The translations under genes were made by a program, and so were the position numbers. Positions 34,818 to 48,543 of a stretch of 64,000 nucleotides of DNA are shown piece by piece. The stretch comes from Arthrobacter sp. SLBN-83 (GTDB taxonomy: Bacteria > Actinomycetota > Actinomycetes > Actinomycetales > Micrococcaceae), in NCBI RefSeq assembly GCF_006715285.1, contig NZ_VFMX01000001.1, positions 1,860,001 through 1,924,000 of the forward strand, read 5' to 3'. Each line of letters opens with the position of its first letter. The first letter of the stretch is position 1. The notes beneath the pieces are model-generated. The model was not told the origin of the DNA, did no database searches, and saw nothing but the letters and a program-made list of their open reading frames with translations.

Positions 34818-35921
34818 TTAGTTGCCGCCGAGCGCCAGGAGCGCATCCACCTTGGTGACGCGGCGGACGGCCAGTGCCGCGCCGGCCAGACCCAGGGCAA
34901 CGATCCCGACGACGGGAATCACCGTTGTGCCCGCGCTCAGCTGGAACGGGGCGGACTGCGCGGCAAAGAAGCCGCCGGCAGCGCCCGCGGCTCCACCGAC
35001 CAAGGCCCCCGCCACCATGACGATGGCAGCTTGGGTCATGGCGTCCCGCAGGATGTAGGAGCTGGGCGCGCCCATGGCTTTCAGGACGGCGATGTCGCGG
35101 GTGCGCTGGATGGTCCAGACGGTCAGGAAGGCCACGATCACCAGGGACGAGATTCCGTACAGGAAGGCCTGCATCAAGGTGAGGGATCCGTTTTCGCTCT
35201 TGAAGGAGCCCAGGGCCTGGAAGGATCCGGTGCGGGACGCACTCACCGTGTTGGCCGCGGCGTCCGCGGCGGCCTCATCAACTGCGGCCCCGTCCGCGTA
35301 CGTGACGGCGACGACCGTGGCCAGCTGGCCGCCGTCGGACGCGTGCGCCGCCTTGGCCCACGCCGGCAGGGCTGTCCACACCACGCTGGTGTGCGAATAC
35401 CACTGGTCCGGCACGACCGCGGCGACGGAAAGCTCAACGCCGCCCAGGGATATTTTGTCCCCTTGGCCCACCGATAGGGCCCGGGCCACCGAGGAACCCA
35501 CCGCGGCCGTCCCGGCGGACACGTCCACGGGTGCCAGTGGGCTGCCCGGCGAAACGCCGAACGCTGCCACGTTCGCTGTGCCGGACCCGTCTGCCGTCTG
35601 CGCCCGGGCCTGGGTGATGCCCAACGGCTCGGCAGATTGGACGCCGGGCTGGTTCTTCCAGCTGTCCACTTGGCCGGCCGTCACGGAGCTTTCCGTGTAG
35701 GACGCCTTTGGGGTGCCGGAACCTGGGGCGCCAAACGCGATGACGTCCACCGGTTCTGCGGCTGATGCCCCAAGCTTCCCGATGGCGGAGGTGGATTGCT
35801 CGGCGAGCCCCGCGGTCAGGCCGGACAGCATGACCAGCAGGAGGGTGATCAGGGCTACGACGCCGCCCATCATGGCGAACCGGCCTTTGGCGAAGCGGAT
35901 ATCGCGGATTGCCAGGAACAC
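34818..35921 (-). CDS. FtsX/MacB-type ABC permease
   Basis: A 367-residue permease with the four-helix FtsX layout: helix 1 near residue 20 (MMGGVVALITLLLVMLSG), a large external domain (about 45-230), and three C-terminal helices with the FtsX region IQRTRDIAVLKAMGAP. The GTG start at 35921 follows gagaagaa; longer in-frame extension upstream reads into the regulatory region. It forms an operon with the 34089 ATPase and is divergent from a histidine kinase gene; the exported substrate is unknown. Confidence 0.87.
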   Translation of the reverse strand: MFLAIRDIRFAKGRFAMMGGVVALITLLLVMLSGLTAGLAEQSTSAIGKLGASAAEPVDVIAFGAPGSGTPKASYTESSVTAGQVDSWKNQPGVQSAEPLGITQARAQTADGSGTANVAAFGVSPGSPLAPVDVSAGTAAVGSSVARALSVGQGDKISLGGVELSVAAVVPDQWYSHTSVVWTALPAWAKAAHASDGGQLATVVAVTYADGAAVDEAAADAAANTVSASRTGSFQALGSFKSENGSLTLMQAFLYGISSLVIVAFLTVWTIQRTRDIAVLKAMGAPSSYILRDAMTQAAIVMVAGALVGGAAGAAGGFFAAQSAPFQLSAGTTVIPVVGIVALGLAGAALAVRRVTKVDALLALGGN

Positions 35922-36087
35922 GTTGTTTCTTCTCTCAGCAGGGGTGGTTTGTTCTGTTCTTCCACTCTCCCGTCGGCCACCCGTGCGGGCATCGCGTGGA
36001 TGGTTGATCCGCGGGAATGGAAGGGTTGAGCTGCGGGTCAACCTTTTGGTTGATCCCCTCTGCGCTGTCCCGGCATAAGCTGATGAA

Positions 36088-37404
36088 ATGCCTGCTACGC
36101 TCCTGCCGCCAACACCGGAGACGGCCGGGTCCCGGGGGCTTCTGGGTGCATTGGAGAGCGCCTCGTCGGCGGCCATCCTCCGGGTCCTGCGGGTCACCCT
36201 GCATACGGGTTTCGCCGTCCTGCTGGCTGTGGGCCTGGCCCGGATGCTGATGGCCGGAGGTTCCCTGCCCTGGGTGTGGGCGGGCGCAGCCGTCGTCCTC
36301 GCTGCCGTCTACCTGACCGGCACCGTCCTGGAGAAGAGGCATGCGGAAGGCCGGATCGCCTTCAACCCCCGCCGCTACGGCCTGCTGTGGCTGGGGCTGG
36401 TGACGGCCCTGTGGGCGTTCCTGCTCGCCGGAAGCGCCGACTTCGCGTGGCTGGCCTTTCCCATCTTCTTCCTGCACCTGCACCTGCTGCCGCGGCGGCC
36501 CGCGCTGCTGACCATTGCGCTGATGACCGTGGCAGTGATCGCTTCGCAGTGGGCCGTCAGCGGTGCTCCCGTGCCGCACGCGGCGGCCGTTGTGGGGCCC
36601 GTGCTGGGGGCGATCTTTTCAGTGATCACCGGCCTGGCCTATGCCGCCCTCTATCGTGAGGCCGAAAACCAGCGGCGGGCCGCAGACGAGCTGCGCCGCA
36701 CGCGGGAGGAGCTGTCGCGGTCCCAGCACGAGGCGGGCGTGCTGGCGGAGCGGGAGCGGCTGGCCCGGGAAATCCACGACACCCTGGCGCAGGGCCTGTC
36801 CAGCATCGTGCTGCTGGGGCGGGCGGCGGAGCAGTCGCTCGCGGACGGCGATGCCGCTACTGCGTCCGGCCGGCTGGCCCTGGTGCAGCAGACCGCGGCG
36901 GACAACCTGGCCGAGGCCCGCAGTTTTGTCCGCGGGCTGTCCTCGCCCCAGCTGGAAGGCACTTCGCTGGTGGAGGCCCTGCACCGGCTCTGCGACAAGA
37001 CGGAGGCTGCCGCGGCGGCGTCAGGGTCAGCCCTGCGCTGCCGGCTGGAGGTTGACGGCGAGCCGCAGGAGCTGCCCCAGCCCGTCCGCGTCACCTTGCT
37101 GCGCGCGGCCCAGGCGTCCCTGGCGAATGTGCGCGAACACGCCAAGGCCACCACCGCCGTCGTCAGCGTCGCCTTCCTGGGCACCGAGGTGACCATGGAC
37201 GTTTACGACGACGGCACGGGCTTTGATCCGTCAGCTCCGTCAGGTGCGGAGGGCGCAGCGGACGGCAGCGGATACGGGCTGCGCTCGCTGAGTGAGCGGG
37301 TCGCAGCCCTGGACGGGTCGCTGGCGGTGGAGTCCGCGCCGGGAGAGGGCACCGTGGTGGCCATCCGGCTGCCTGTGGAGGAACTGTCTGTGGAGGAACA
37401 GTGA
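36088..37404 (+). CDS. NarL-type sensor histidine kinase
   Basis: A 438-residue membrane sensor. Five or six helices fill residues 35-195, followed by a coiled-coil (REAENQRRAADELRRTREEL) and the HisKA_3 domain with the phosphoacceptor His at about 230 (ERLAREIHDTLAQGLSS). The ATPase domain has N-box AAQASLANVREHAKA, YDDGTGFDPS and GYGLRSLSERVAALDG. It overlaps its response regulator gene by four bases and is divergent from the ABC/FtsX operon. The stimulus is probably membrane or envelope related, with no separate sensing domain. Confidence 0.9.
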   Translation: MPATLLPPTPETAGSRGLLGALESASSAAILRVLRVTLHTGFAVLLAVGLARMLMAGGSLPWVWAGAAVVLAAVYLTGTVLEKRHAEGRIAFNPRRYGLLWLGLVTALWAFLLAGSADFAWLAFPIFFLHLHLLPRRPALLTIALMTVAVIASQWAVSGAPVPHAAAVVGPVLGAIFSVITGLAYAALYREAENQRRAADELRRTREELSRSQHEAGVLAERERLAREIHDTLAQGLSSIVLLGRAAEQSLADGDAATASGRLALVQQTAADNLAEARSFVRGLSSPQLEGTSLVEALHRLCDKTEAAAAASGSALRCRLEVDGEPQELPQPVRVTLLRAAQASLANVREHAKATTAVVSVAFLGTEVTMDVYDDGTGFDPSAPSGAEGAADGSGYGLRSLSERVAALDGSLAVESAPGEGTVVAIRLPVEELSVEEQ

Positions 37405-38060
37405 GCGAGGTGCGCGTACTGCTGGTGGACGACCATCCCGTGGTCCGCGCCGGGCTGCGCGCCATGCTCACGGGATTCGAAGGCATCTCGATCGCCGCCG
37501 AGGCTTCCGACGGGAAGGCTGCGCTGAAGGAACTGGCGCGGCTGACGGCCCTGGGCGAGGCACCCGATGTTGTCCTCATGGACCTGCAGATGGGGGAGGG
37601 GATGGACGGCGTCACGGCCACCGCCGAGATCCGGAAGCTCCCCGCGCCGCCGCCGGTGCTCATCCTCACCACGTACGATACGGACGCTGACATCCTCGCA
37701 GCCGTCGAGGCCGGGGCGGGCGGTTACATGTTGAAGGATGCCCCGCCGGAGCAGCTGCGGCAGGCGGTGCTGCAGGCCGCTGCCGGCGGCACTGTACTGG
37801 CACCCCGTGCTGCCGCGCTGCTGATGGACCGGATCAGCAACCCTGGCACCTCCCTGACGCCGCGCGAGGTGCAGCTGCTGGAACTGCTGGCCACCGGCAT
37901 GTCCAACCGGGCCATCGCCAGGCAGGTCTTTATCTCGGAAGCCACCGTGAAGACGCACCTGGTGCACATCTACGGCAAGCTCGGCGTGGACAACCGCACC
38001 GCCGCAATCGCCGCAGCCACCCAGCGCCGGATCATCCGGCAGCCGGGTGCCAACGGCTGA
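37401..38060 (+). CDS. LuxR/NarL-family response regulator
   Basis: A 219-residue regulator: receiver domain (residues 4-122; acidic pair in VDDHPVVRAGL, phosphoacceptor Asp61 in VVLMDLQMGEG, and the switch LILTTYDTDADI with Lys at YMLKDAPPEQL) and a LuxR-type HTH at about 150-210 (LTPREVQLLELLATGMSNRA, ATVKTHLVHIYGKLGV). The GTG start overlaps the kinase stop (GTGA), giving coupled translation. Partner of the 36088 kinase; the likely target is the divergent ABC operon. Confidence 0.92.
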   Translation: MSEVRVLLVDDHPVVRAGLRAMLTGFEGISIAAEASDGKAALKELARLTALGEAPDVVLMDLQMGEGMDGVTATAEIRKLPAPPPVLILTTYDTDADILAAVEAGAGGYMLKDAPPEQLRQAVLQAAAGGTVLAPRAAALLMDRISNPGTSLTPREVQLLELLATGMSNRAIARQVFISEATVKTHLVHIYGKLGVDNRTAAIAAATQRRIIRQPGANG

Positions 38061-38074
38061 CTTTGGGAAAAGCG

Positions 38075-38113
38075 CGACGGCGGGGCCTGGCACCCTGCCG
38101 CGTCCCGCCGTCG
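38075..38113. terminator. Hairpin terminator of the two-component operon
   Basis: Arms cgacggcggg (38075-38084) and cccgccgtcg (38104-38113) with a long loop, right after the response regulator stop. It carries the GACGGCGGG core shared with the palindromes at 56-59 kb. Confidence 0.6.
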
Positions 38114-38217
38114 TCCATCACCTGGGTGGCGCGGGAGGCGCCTACCCTGCAGTAGGTTTATGTCACTGCCCATCAGGCGCCGTTGCCTTTCAGGTGTAAC
38201 TGTTCAAAGGAGAACGA

Positions 38218-39831
38218 ATGTCCCGTCCGGTTCCAGCCGTTGATGCCCTTCTTGCCACGTACGGTGCGGCCGATGCCTGCGCGGCCCACCTCCTGTGTGA
38301 CAGCCACGATCCCAACAAGGTTGCCTTCACGGTGGTCGCGGCCGATCTATCCGCGGAGGACATCACCTACGGCGAGCTCCGGGAGCGTTCGGAACGGGGA
38401 GCCGCCGCCCTGGCAGAGCTGGGGATCGGTCCCGGCGACGCGGTGGCTACCCTGATGGGCAAGTCGGCAGACCTTGTGGTCATGCTGCTGGCCATTTGGC
38501 GGCGCGGAGCCGTCCACGTCCCACTCTTCACGGCATTCGCGTGGCCGGCCATCGAACTCCGGCTCACAGCCTCCGGCGCCAAGGCGGTGATCACCGACGC
38601 CGACCAGCGGGTGAAGATCCAGGAAACCGCGGCCGCCGTGGTGGTTGCCGGTGCGGAAGCGTCCCATCCGGACTTGGCGCTCACGCCGCTCCTGGCCAGG
38701 CAGGAGCCGGGGATCGCGTCCGAGGCGGTGGGCGGTGACGGCGCCTTGGTGCTGATCTTTACGTCCGGAACCACGGGTGCCCCCAAGGGTGTGCCGGTGC
38801 CCGTCCGTGCGTTGGCCGCGTTCCGCCAGTACGTCGAGCTGGGTTTGGACGTCAGTGAAGAGGATGTCTTCTGGAATGCGGCGGACCCCGGCTGGGCCTA
38901 CGGTCTGTACTACGGGATTCTCGGCCCCATGGCGGCGGGGCGGCGAAACCTCCTGCTGCAGGCCGGGTTCTCCCCGGAACTCAGCTTCAAGGTGTTGGAG
39001 GCATTTTCCGTTACCAACTTTGCGGCGGCTCCCACGGTGTACCGGACCATGCGCGCGAAAACCGACGCCGGCACGGGCCCTTTCGGCCTTCGGCGCGCCT
39101 CGTCCGCGGGCGAACCGCTCACCCCGGAGGTGATCAGCTGGGCCCGGGAAGTGCTGGGCGTTCCGGTGCGGGACCACTACGGACAGACCGAACACGGCAT
39201 GATGATCATCAACGCCTGGCATGACGACGTGCGGACGGAGCTGCGGCCGGGTTCCATGGGCCGGCCCCTTCCGGGATGGACCTGCGCGGTCCTCAAGGAC
39301 AACGCAGACGAACCGGCTGCGCCGGGCGAACTGGGCCGGGTTGCCGTGAACGTGGCCGAAAGTCCCATGATGTGGTTCAGGGGGTACCAGGACGCGCCGG
39401 AAAAGACGGCCGAAAGGTTCAGTCCGGACGGCAAGTGGTACCTGACCGGCGACGCGGGCATGGTGGACCAGGACGGCTTCTATTTCTTCTCCTCGCGGGA
39501 TGACGACGTGATCATCATGGCCGGCTACCGGATCGGCCCCTTTGATGTGGAGAGTGTCCTGGCCACGCACCCGGCGGTCCTGGAAACTGCCGTGGTGGGC
39601 GCTCCGGACGAACTCCGCGGCGAAGTCCTGGAGGCCTATGTGGTACTGGCGGAGGGGACCACGGGCAGCGATGCCCTGGTGGCCGAGCTCCAAACCATGG
39701 TCAAGACGCAGTTTGCCGCACACGCCTATCCGCGCCGCATCCACTTCGTCAAGGACCTGCCCAAGACGCCGTCGGGAAAGCTGCAGCGGTACATCCTGAG
39801 GCGGCAGCGGGCCGCGGAATTGGGGAGCTGA
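38218..39831 (+). CDS. Acyl-CoA synthetase (AMP-forming)
   Basis: A 537-residue adenylate-forming ligase that activates a carboxylic acid to acyl-CoA in the cytoplasm. Motifs: FTSGTTGAPKGVP (A3), the A5-like DHYGQTEHGMM, YLTGDAGMVDQDGF (A7), DDVIIMAGYRIGPFDVE (A8) and the catalytic Lys near 520 in PKTPSGKLQRYIL (A10). It resembles acetyl/medium-chain acyl-CoA synthetases of the AcsM/PrpE-like group. The ATG at 38218 has an aaaggagaac site. It is monocistronic; the substrate cannot be read from sequence. Confidence 0.9.
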   Translation: MSRPVPAVDALLATYGAADACAAHLLCDSHDPNKVAFTVVAADLSAEDITYGELRERSERGAAALAELGIGPGDAVATLMGKSADLVVMLLAIWRRGAVHVPLFTAFAWPAIELRLTASGAKAVITDADQRVKIQETAAAVVVAGAEASHPDLALTPLLARQEPGIASEAVGGDGALVLIFTSGTTGAPKGVPVPVRALAAFRQYVELGLDVSEEDVFWNAADPGWAYGLYYGILGPMAAGRRNLLLQAGFSPELSFKVLEAFSVTNFAAAPTVYRTMRAKTDAGTGPFGLRRASSAGEPLTPEVISWAREVLGVPVRDHYGQTEHGMMIINAWHDDVRTELRPGSMGRPLPGWTCAVLKDNADEPAAPGELGRVAVNVAESPMMWFRGYQDAPEKTAERFSPDGKWYLTGDAGMVDQDGFYFFSSRDDDVIIMAGYRIGPFDVESVLATHPAVLETAVVGAPDELRGEVLEAYVVLAEGTTGSDALVAELQTMVKTQFAAHAYPRRIHFVKDLPKTPSGKLQRYILRRQRAAELGS

Positions 39832-39933
39832 CCAGGGCGGAACGGACGACGGCGGGCAGAAACTTCCAGCCTTCCCGGCGCCTTTTGCTTTGGGGGCTGT
39901 TAGCGTGGAGGCCCAGCCACAGAAGGAGGAGCG

Positions 39934-40119
39934 ATGTCCATCAATTCACCTGATTCACTGCCTGAGGATGAGCCGCAGGAGGGTTCGCCAGCCGGCAAGG
40001 GTAAGGCCGACGGCGGGATCCCCGGTGGGAAGGACGGCGTCGGAATTTCCGATGGTGCTGCGCCGAACACTTTTGAACCCGAAGAGGACCCGGACGCTGC
40101 GGCCGATCCGGCCGACTAG
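39934..40119 (+). CDS. Small acidic, Gly/Pro-rich protein
   Basis: A 61-residue protein (starts MSINSPDSLPEDEPQEG, then a Lys/Gly-rich part, and ends in an acidic tail PDAAADPAD). It has a strong aggagg ribosome site eight bases before the ATG and no hydrophobic core. It is likely disordered. It shares style, not alignable sequence, with the small acidic proteins at 16583 and 32409. Function unknown. Confidence 0.7.
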   Translation: MSINSPDSLPEDEPQEGSPAGKGKADGGIPGGKDGVGISDGAAPNTFEPEEDPDAAADPAD

Positions 40120-40379
40120 GGGCGTAAAAGTAACTGCTCAAGGTTGGATCAAGATTGGCCCAAGGCGTCGGTTTTTGGTCTAGGCCCAACCTACTGGCCG
40201 GTAATTTGTAATTGCTTCCACGTCAGTTCCCCGGCAGGAAGCATCAGGAGCCCTCGCGCTGGAGCTAGACTCGCGCGGGGGCTCCCCCCAATTAGTGCAC
40301 TGGTTTTTCGCGAGCGCTCACGATGGCCGGTACTATCGGCCCCGGACCCATTTATTGCGGTCTGGAAGGGGGACTATTA

Positions 40380-41618
40380 GTGGTGGGCACCCACACAGCA
40401 ACGGCAGCTCTTATGGATCCGGTTGGGCGGGACGAGTTGCTGCGGGACTACGGCCTGGCAACCCGGCTCGACGAGGCACCGCTGGCCGCAGTCGCAGAAT
40501 TGTCCACCGAGCCCCTTGAGAATCTCGTCGAGCTCGCTGTTAGGCTCTCCCGCGTCCCCTACGGCGTGATCAACGTGGTCACGTCCGACGAACAGCGCCA
40601 AGTGGCCGCCGTCGGGATTGACGCCGGGATCTGTTCCCGGGACGACTCCATGTGCTCCAAGGTCTTCCTCTCGGGGGAGGCCACGGTGGTTCCGGATGCC
40701 TCCCTGGACCCGCGCTTCGCGGCAAACCCCTTTGTGACCGGGGAGATCGCCGCCGTCCGGTTCTATGCGTCCGTGCCGCTGGAAACGGCCTCCGGGTTCG
40801 TTATCGGGTCCCTGTGTGTCTTCTCCGATTCGCCTGCGGTGCTGAGCAAGGAACAGCAGGACATGCTGGAGGTCCTGGCCCGCCAGGCCGTGCAACTGCT
40901 CGAACTCCAGCGCCGTACCCTGCAGCTGAACACCGCGCTTAACGACGTGCGGGAGAGCAACGCCAAGCTGGCGGAGTTTGCCGGCCGCGTCAGCCATGAC
41001 CTTCGCGGCCCCCTCACCACCATGCTGGGTTACGTGGAAATGGGTGAGGACGACTTGGAAACCGAGCACCCCGCCGCAGAGTATTTCCAGCTCATCGGTG
41101 CCAGCGGCCACAGGATGCTCGCGATGCTTGAAGACGTCCTGAGCTACTCCCGGATGGGCGGAAGCATCCAGCGGCAGCCCGCATCCCTCCATACGGTGGC
41201 AGCTGAGGTAGCCAATGACCTGGGACTCCCGTTCGGACCCGACGCTGCCGTGGACAGCGAGGACCTGAAGCTTCATGTGGACCCCGGCCAGCTGCGCACC
41301 CTGCTGCAGAACCTCGTGGCCAACGCGGCGAACTACCGGAGTCCGGACCGGGACCTCAAAGTGCGCATCAGCGGCATCTCCAACTATCACGGGGTCACGG
41401 TCCTGGTGGCGGACAACGGCAAGGGCATTGCCGTGGAGGACCGGCAGCGTGTGCTGGAACCTTTGGTCCGGCTGCACCGGGAGGGCGACGGACAAGGGTC
41501 CGGCCTGGGACTGGCCATCTGCCGGCGCATTGCCGAGGCGCACGGCGGAGAGCTGACGCTCAAGGAGACGCCGGGCGGTGGAACCACCGCGGTAATCAGC
41601 TTCCCGGCTGACTTGTAG
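40380..41618 (+). CDS. Cytoplasmic GAF-domain sensor histidine kinase
   Basis: A 412-residue soluble kinase. A GAF domain fills residues 45-170 (FYASVPLETASGFVIGSLCV), then a short coiled coil and HisKA domain with the phosphoacceptor His at about 206 (FAGRVSHDLRGPLTTML), then the ATPase with N-box LLQNLVANAANYRS, ADNGKGIAVED and GSGLGLAICRRIAEAHGG. No membrane helix. The GTG start at 40380 is supported by ggaaggggg seven bases upstream; an ATG at 40323 is an alternative. There is no adjacent response regulator, so the partner is elsewhere. The GAF domain may sense light, a small molecule or redox state. Confidence 0.87.
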   Translation: MVGTHTATAALMDPVGRDELLRDYGLATRLDEAPLAAVAELSTEPLENLVELAVRLSRVPYGVINVVTSDEQRQVAAVGIDAGICSRDDSMCSKVFLSGEATVVPDASLDPRFAANPFVTGEIAAVRFYASVPLETASGFVIGSLCVFSDSPAVLSKEQQDMLEVLARQAVQLLELQRRTLQLNTALNDVRESNAKLAEFAGRVSHDLRGPLTTMLGYVEMGEDDLETEHPAAEYFQLIGASGHRMLAMLEDVLSYSRMGGSIQRQPASLHTVAAEVANDLGLPFGPDAAVDSEDLKLHVDPGQLRTLLQNLVANAANYRSPDRDLKVRISGISNYHGVTVLVADNGKGIAVEDRQRVLEPLVRLHREGDGQGSGLGLAICRRIAEAHGGELTLKETPGGGTTAVISFPADL

Positions 41619-41631
41619 GGAATGTAAACGG

Positions 41632-41666
41632 CTCCGGGCCGGCTGCGTAGTGCGGCCGGCCCGGAG
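41632..41666. terminator. Bidirectional terminator
   Basis: Perfect 12-base arms ctccgggccggc and gccggcccggag between the convergent GAF-kinase and katG genes. Confidence 0.85.
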
Positions 41667-41681
41667 GTTGCGTGGTGTTGC

Positions 41682-45392
<3,711 letters not shown>

Positions 45393-46809
45393 TAACCCTG
45401 TCACGGCCGGCCAGCAGACCCATCAATGCCAGCACCGCCATGGCACCGGCGGTGGCGAACAGTGGAAGCGTCCAGTCCGCGGTGGCGTCGTGAAGTGCGC
45501 CGAAAACCACTGGACCCGCAGCGCCGAGCGCGTAGCCCACGGACTGGGCCATTCCGGAAAGTGATGCTGCCTGCGGGTGGTTCACAGTCCGGAGGCTGAA
45601 CAGCGACAGGGCAATGACGATGAGGCTCCCGCATCCCAAAGCACCCAGGACAACCCACAGCAGGATGAGGTCCGGTGCCAGTGCCAGGCCGAGGAAGGTC
45701 ACAAACACCAATGCACCGCTGGCAAAGGAAACCAGCCGTTGGTCCGATCCGCGGTGAAGGACCCCGCCCGTCCCCAGGCTGGCGAACACGCTGACCAGCA
45801 GGAAGACGGACAGGTGCACGCCGGCAGTGGTGGCGGGGGTCCCGCGGCTTTGCTCAATGGTGGGCAACCACGCCATCAACACGTAAAAGGCGATCGACTG
45901 CAGCCCCATGAAAGCCGTCACCTGCCAGCCCAGGGCCGACCCCCAGGGCGACCGGTACGCCGCTTCGGGCTTGGCGGCGTGCCCTGTAGCTGCGGTATGC
46001 CGGCGGAGCCAGGGCAGGAGCACTGCCATGGCGACGAGGGCCAGTCCCGCCCAGACTCCCAGGGCGAGGCGCCACCCCGCCGGGGACGTTTGCGCCACGG
46101 GCACGACGACGGCGGCCCCCACTGCTGCGAAGGCGGCCTGGGCAGCGGTGTAGCTTCCGGTCACCTGGCTGACGCGCAACGGAAAGTCCCGCTTGACGAG
46201 GGAGGGCACCAGGACATTGAGAAAGGCAATGGCCACGCCGATCAAAATTGTTCCGGCCCAGATAAGACCGGGCACGGGCAAGGAGCGAAGCACGATACCG
46301 ACGGCGAGAATAAGCAGGGACGTCCACATTGCCCGGTCCAGGCCGAGTCGGGAAGCGAATCCGGGGGCCAAAGGCGAGAAGACCGCGAAAGCAATCAGCG
46401 GGAGGCCGGTGAGGAATCCCGCTGCGGCGCTGGATAGGCCGAGGTCGCTGCTGATGTTGACCAGGACCGGCCCCACGCTGACAAAGGACACCCGAAGGTT
46501 GACGGCGATGAGCAGGACGCCGATAAAGGCCATTCCGAATCTGGCAGTACGTTGTGGGGCATTCTGTGTGGCGGCAGGCATCGTTCGTTCTTCCATCATT
46601 CGTTGATGTGGCGCTTCTTGGCGCCCTATCAGTTGTCTCACATTGACGTACCCACCGGCGCCTCTGAATCTCCCGCAGGACCGTTGCAATACGCCGTGGG
46701 AGAACTGCCGTTTTTCCCAGCCAACTGGCAGGATCAACTGCCCTTTCCGGACGTACACTGACCTTCGCACCACGTTTGTGGACACTCCGTCAGGTGAGGG
46801 CTTTTGCGT

Positions 46810-48543
46810 ATGCTCTGGAAGTTGCTCGTTGAATACCTGCGGCCGCACCGGCCGCTGCTGGCCGCCGTCGTGGTTTTCCAGCTGGCGCAGTCCATCGCGT
46901 CACTGTACCTGCCCACGCTGAACGCGGACATCATCGACCAGGGCGTGGCCCGGGGCGATACCGGCTACATCCTGTCTACCGGCGGCGTCATGCTGCTGGT
47001 CACGCTGGCGCAGATCGCCTGCACCGTCATTGCCGTTTACTTCGGCGCCAAGGCCGCGATGGGGCTGGGCCGGGACCTGCGCGGAGCAATTTTCGAGCGG
47101 GTGGGGCAGTTTTCCGAGCAGGAGGTCACCAAATTCGGCGCCCCCAGCCTCATCACCCGCTCCACCAACGACGTCCAGCAGGTCCAGCAGCTGGTGCTGG
47201 TTTCCGCCACGCTCATAGTGGCGGCGCCCATGCTCAGCATCGGCGGGGTGATCATGGCCATCCGGCAGGACGCTCAACTCTCGTGGCTCATAGCCGTGTG
47301 CGTCCCGGTGCTGCTGATCGCCGTCGGCCTGATCGTCACGCGGATGGTGCCGTTGTTCCGGAAGATGCAGGCCCGGATCGACACCGTGAACCGCGTGCTG
47401 CGCGAGCAGCTCACCGGCATCCGGGTGGTGCGCGCGTTCGTGCGCGAGGACGTGGAGACGGAGCGCTTTGCCGGAGCCAACACGGACGTCACCGATGTCG
47501 CCCTCCGCGCCGGCCGGCTAATGGCCCTGATGTTCCCCACGGTGATGCTGGTCCTGAACGTCTCCAGCGTGGCGGTGATCTGGTTCGGCTCGTTCCGGAT
47601 TGAGGACGGGTCCATGCAGGTGGGCACCCTGATCGCGTTCCTGAGCTACCTGATGCAGATCCTGATGTCCGTCATGATGGCCACGTTCATGGCCGTGATG
47701 ATCCCTCGCGCGTCGGTGTCAGCGGACCGCATCGGCGAGGTGCTGGGCACCAGTTCCAGCGTCCTGCCGCCGGAACAGCCGGTCACCAGCGCGGTCCGGC
47801 GCGGTGAGTTGGAAATGCGCGACGTCGGATTCGCCTACCCGGGTGCCGAGCATCCGGTGCTGTCGGGCATCAGCTTCACTGCCCGTGCGGGGGAGACGAC
47901 GGCGATCATTGGCAGCACCGGTTCGGGCAAGACCACCCTGGTGAACCTGATGCCGCGGCTCTTCGACGTCACCTCCGGGGCCGTGCTGATGGACGGGGTG
48001 GACGTGCGGAACCTGGACCCGGACCTCCTGTGGGGGCACATTGGCCTGGTGCCGCAGAAGCCCTACCTGTTCTCCGGCACCGTGCGCAGCAACCTGCTGT
48101 ACGGCAACCCGGACGCCACCGAGGAGGAGCTGTGGGACGCGCTGGAAATTGCGCAGGCGCGGGACTTCGTGGAGCGGATGGAGGAGGGGCTGGATGCGCC
48201 CATATCGCAGGGCGGCACCAACGTTTCCGGCGGGCAGCGGCAGCGGCTGGCCATCGCCCGGGCCCTGGTGAAGCGGCCCGAGCTGTACATCTTTGACGAT
48301 TCCTTCTCGTCCCTGGACACGGGCACGGACGCCCGGCTGCGCCAGGCGCTCAAGCGCAATATTGCCGGTGCCACCATGGTGGTCATCGCGCAGCGTGTGT
48401 CCAGCATTGTGGATGCGGACCAGATCCTGGTGCTCGACGACGGCAGGATCGTGGCGCACGGAACGCACCACGAGCTGCTGGAGACGTCGGAGACGTACCG
48501 TGAGATTGTTTCGTCCCAGCTCGCAGCGGAGGAAACGGTATGA
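46810..48543 (+). CDS. Heterodimeric ABC exporter half, degenerate-site subunit
   Basis: A 577-residue fused membrane/ATPase half-transporter with six helices (residues 10-310). Walker A GSTGSGKTTLVNL near 367, signature NVSGGQRQRLAIARAL near 472, and Walker B LYIFDDSFSSLD near 495. The residue after the Walker B Asp is Asp instead of the catalytic Glu, as in TM287-type subunits. Start at ATG 46810 (TTG 46804 possible). Its stop overlaps the next gene's start by four bases, so the two form one heterodimer. Drug, lipid or peptide export is the usual role. Confidence 0.9.
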   Translation: MLWKLLVEYLRPHRPLLAAVVVFQLAQSIASLYLPTLNADIIDQGVARGDTGYILSTGGVMLLVTLAQIACTVIAVYFGAKAAMGLGRDLRGAIFERVGQFSEQEVTKFGAPSLITRSTNDVQQVQQLVLVSATLIVAAPMLSIGGVIMAIRQDAQLSWLIAVCVPVLLIAVGLIVTRMVPLFRKMQARIDTVNRVLREQLTGIRVVRAFVREDVETERFAGANTDVTDVALRAGRLMALMFPTVMLVLNVSSVAVIWFGSFRIEDGSMQVGTLIAFLSYLMQILMSVMMATFMAVMIPRASVSADRIGEVLGTSSSVLPPEQPVTSAVRRGELEMRDVGFAYPGAEHPVLSGISFTARAGETTAIIGSTGSGKTTLVNLMPRLFDVTSGAVLMDGVDVRNLDPDLLWGHIGLVPQKPYLFSGTVRSNLLYGNPDATEEELWDALEIAQARDFVERMEEGLDAPISQGGTNVSGGQRQRLAIARALVKRPELYIFDDSFSSLDTGTDARLRQALKRNIAGATMVVIAQRVSSIVDADQILVLDDGRIVAHGTHHELLETSETYREIVSSQLAAEETV

